Of a DNA stretch of 64,000 bases, positions 62,400 to 64,000 are shown piece by piece. How positions within the stretch are numbered: position 1 is the first letter of the stretch; the number at the start of each line of letters is the position of its first letter. The stretch is taken from contig NZ_QKRX01000004.1 in the NCBI RefSeq assembly GCF_003284585.1, positions 1-64,000 on the forward strand, written 5' to 3'. The stretch is from Nitrincola tibetensis (GTDB taxonomy: Bacteria; Pseudomonadota; Gammaproteobacteria; Pseudomonadales; Balneatricaceae). The notes under the pieces were generated by a model. It had not been told where the DNA came from. It was given only the letters and a program-made list of their open reading frames with translations, and did no database searches. Both the position numbers and the translations under genes were made by a program.

Positions 62400-63767
62400 A
62401 TGAGACATATTTACTTAAGCTGCCTACTTATCCTAATCAGCCCGCTTGCCCAAGCAAGCTTGATCAACTACTTCAAAACAGCTGATGGCCGCACTAACTG
62501 GCAATATATTGCAAATTTTTCTAGCGGTGTTCTAATAATACTTCTGTCGGTGGTGGTTTTTTTTCTCTTCATGACTTGGAGGAAAGCATTTAAAACGAAC
62601 AAAGAGCTGACCCTAATCAGGGGGCAGTTAGAAGAGCGCGTTGCTCAACGCACCTCCGCACTAAAAGCCTCTCAAGCCTATTTAGACGACATTCTGTGCT
62701 CACTACCTCTGATGCTCATAGGTTTAGATAAAAACCATCTCATTACCCAGTGGAACAACAAGGCAGAAGATATTTCCGGAGTCAGTCGTGAAAAAGCGTT
62801 GGGTTCACCCTTATGGGACACCTACCCCACATTAAATATCACAGAAGAGCATTTGAATAGCGCACTTAAAAGTCAAGAAGCTATCTATATCAAACAAAGC
62901 CAAAATGGTCTTTACTATTTCAACATTACAATTTATCCCTTACAAAATCAGATGGATGCAGGTGTTGTTATTCTAATTGACGATGTAACCCAAAAGATTT
63001 TAGCTGAAAACATGTTGATTCATAATGACAAAATGTCTTCTATGGGAGAGCTAGCCGCTACGATGGCGCATGATATTAATGCCCCCTTACAGGGAATACT
63101 CTTAGATTTATCAAGCTTTCAAGGCTTACTGACATCCGGCCAACTGATGGCGGAAAACTCCTCATGCGGTAAAGAAGTGCAGCGACTCAACCACCTTTTG
63201 GAAGACGCATCGGAAAAAGGTCGCAATGTGACAGCGATCATTAATAACCTGCTAACCTTCGCACGCCAGCGCAGTGATATTCGTCAAGCTGCTGATCTTA
63301 CTGAAATTACTCAACATGCATTAACGCTAGCGGGTGATGTACTCACTTCATCTAAATACCTGAATTTTTCGGAAATTCGTATTGAAAAAGCATTTGATAC
63401 CAACTTACCGAAAGTAGCCTGCTATATCATTGAGATGCAGCAAGCACTGCTAAGCTTATTCAGGCACACCTATGACGCACTCATTGCAGCACGTACAACC
63501 GACCCTCTTATTCGAATAGAAATCAATCTAGTATATGATGCAATCTGGATAAAGATTCATCACAACGGCGCCACTTTATCCGATGATGAGCAAATGACAC
63601 TCTTTGAACCTTTTTTTAGCAACCCATCTGATTCAGGTAGTGAGGACATGAGTAAACGCCTATCCTTTGCTCACTTCATCATTACCGAACAGCACCAAGG
63701 GCATATCGCTGTGACCTCTGATCCTAAATATGGCACAACGTTTAATATCCAGCTACAGGCACACTAA
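62400..63767 (+). CDS. Degenerate PAS histidine kinase
   Basis: This protein of about 455 residues has a signal or first helix ([18 protein letters not shown]), a second helix at about 40-62, a coiled coil, a PAS domain (about 95-205) and a kinase-like core. The H-box is [11 protein letters not shown]. The ATPase half is heavily degraded: the N-box reads [16 protein letters not shown] without asparagine, the G1 box is [11 protein letters not shown], and no GTGLGL motif follows. It probably senses a signal but cannot phosphorylate by itself. The ATG at 62400 lacks a close ribosome site; AGGAG lies near 62372 with a GGGG-CTG-CCCC hairpin between. An upstream TTG at 62340 is an alternative. Confidence 0.78.
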   Translation: MRHIYLSCLLILISPLAQASLINYFKTADGRTNWQYIANFSSGVLIILLSVVVFFLFMTWRKAFKTNKELTLIRGQLEERVAQRTSALKASQAYLDDILCSLPLMLIGLDKNHLITQWNNKAEDISGVSREKALGSPLWDTYPTLNITEEHLNSALKSQEAIYIKQSQNGLYYFNITIYPLQNQMDAGVVILIDDVTQKILAENMLIHNDKMSSMGELAATMAHDINAPLQGILLDLSSFQGLLTSGQLMAENSSCGKEVQRLNHLLEDASEKGRNVTAIINNLLTFARQRSDIRQAADLTEITQHALTLAGDVLTSSKYLNFSEIRIEKAFDTNLPKVACYIIEMQQALLSLFRHTYDALIAARTTDPLIRIEINLVYDAIWIKIHHNGATLSDDEQMTLFEPFFSNPSDSGSEDMSKRLSFAHFIITEQHQGHIAVTSDPKYGTTFNIQLQAH

Positions 63768-63768
63768 T

Positions 63769-64000
63769 ATGAAGGATACATCTCTGATCTCCTTGAAGAA
63801 CCTATCAATTGCTTTTTCAGGTAAAAAAGTGGTTGATGATGTTAGCTTTGAAATAGCACCTGGTGAATGCTTGGCATTAGTTGGTGAGTCAGGTTCTGGG
63901 AAATCAGTGACGGCTTTGTCGATTTTACAGCTATTGCCTAAAAACATAACCCGCTACCCAAGCGGTGAAATTCTCTATCGTGGTGAGTCATTACTCAACG
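63769..64000 (+). CDS. yejF: YejF-like peptide-import ABC ATPase (5' part, cut by window edge)
   Basis: Only the first 77 residues are visible. They carry [21 protein letters not shown], Walker [20 protein letters not shown] and the [13 protein letters not shown] stretch, very like the N-terminus of YejF, the duplicated ATPase of the microcin C/oligopeptide importer YejABEF. Its ATG lies one base past the stop of the degenerate kinase, so the two are co-transcribed. The symbol is tentative as the rest lies outside. Confidence 0.75.
   Translation, partial: MKDTSLISLKNLSIAFSGKKVVDDVSFEIAPGECLALVGESGSGKSVTALSILQLLPKNITRYPSGEILYRGESLLN

Overview
The window looks like the chromosome of a marine or halotolerant gammaproteobacterium of the Oceanospirillales kind. 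Supporting signs are an ectoine operon (ectABC plus ectoine-type aspartokinase with a divergent MarR regulator), a Lap-type giant adhesin system, single-gene HisC and prephenate dehydratase, and gene pairs common in that group (purM-purN, hda-tcdA, rapA, topB, mepM-like). No tRNA, rRNA, insertion sequence, phage or CRISPR array was seen. Assignments come from reading translations by eye; no database search was run.

Layout. 1-12.7 kb is a c-di-GMP-controlled adhesin locus. It holds the N-terminus of a LapA-like adhesin (minus strand, running off the left edge), a TolC protein, LapB and LapC, a LuxR-type regulator with a pseudo-receiver, a small conserved protein, a TolC-OmpA fusion, and the LapD receptor with the LapG protease. 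12.8-16 kb has an ArsR regulator with BigR/SqrR-like cysteines and a Pat-type lysine acetyltransferase. 16.2-20.9 kb is a second, compact type I secretion cassette: ABC protein, membrane fusion protein and a 481-residue protein made almost wholly of 18-residue beta-roll turns. 21-25.9 kb is the ectoine locus. 26-43 kb is mainly housekeeping: hisC, a GGDEF protein with a degenerate active site, cytochrome c, htpG with a sigma-32-like promoter, selO, ybaK, a DJ-1 protein, topB, rapA and prephenate dehydratase. 43.2-43.3 kb holds a strong small-RNA candidate with four hairpins, each with a five-base loop. 43.3-51.2 kb has mgtE, the apbE-tcdA-hda operon and the divergent purM-purN operon. 51.2-59 kb is a signalling block: an EAL protein, a receiver-only response regulator, a membrane pseudo-kinase/exonuclease fusion, a small membrane protein, a symporter-histidine kinase fusion and a DUF294 nucleotidyltransferase-like protein. 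59-64 kb has an M23 peptidase, a TSUP exporter, an unknown exported protein, a degenerate histidine kinase and the start of a YejF-like peptide-import ATPase.

How it fits together. When c-di-GMP is high, LapD should hold LapG at the inner membrane and the adhesin should stay on the surface. When it is low, LapG should cut at the Pro-Ala-Ala-Gly site seen at adhesin residues 108-111. The second secretion cassette lacks its own outer-membrane channel and may borrow one of the two TolC paralogues next door. The best candidates for undescribed biology are the beta-roll cassette, the four-hairpin RNA, the TolC-OmpA fusion and the pseudo-kinase/exonuclease operon.
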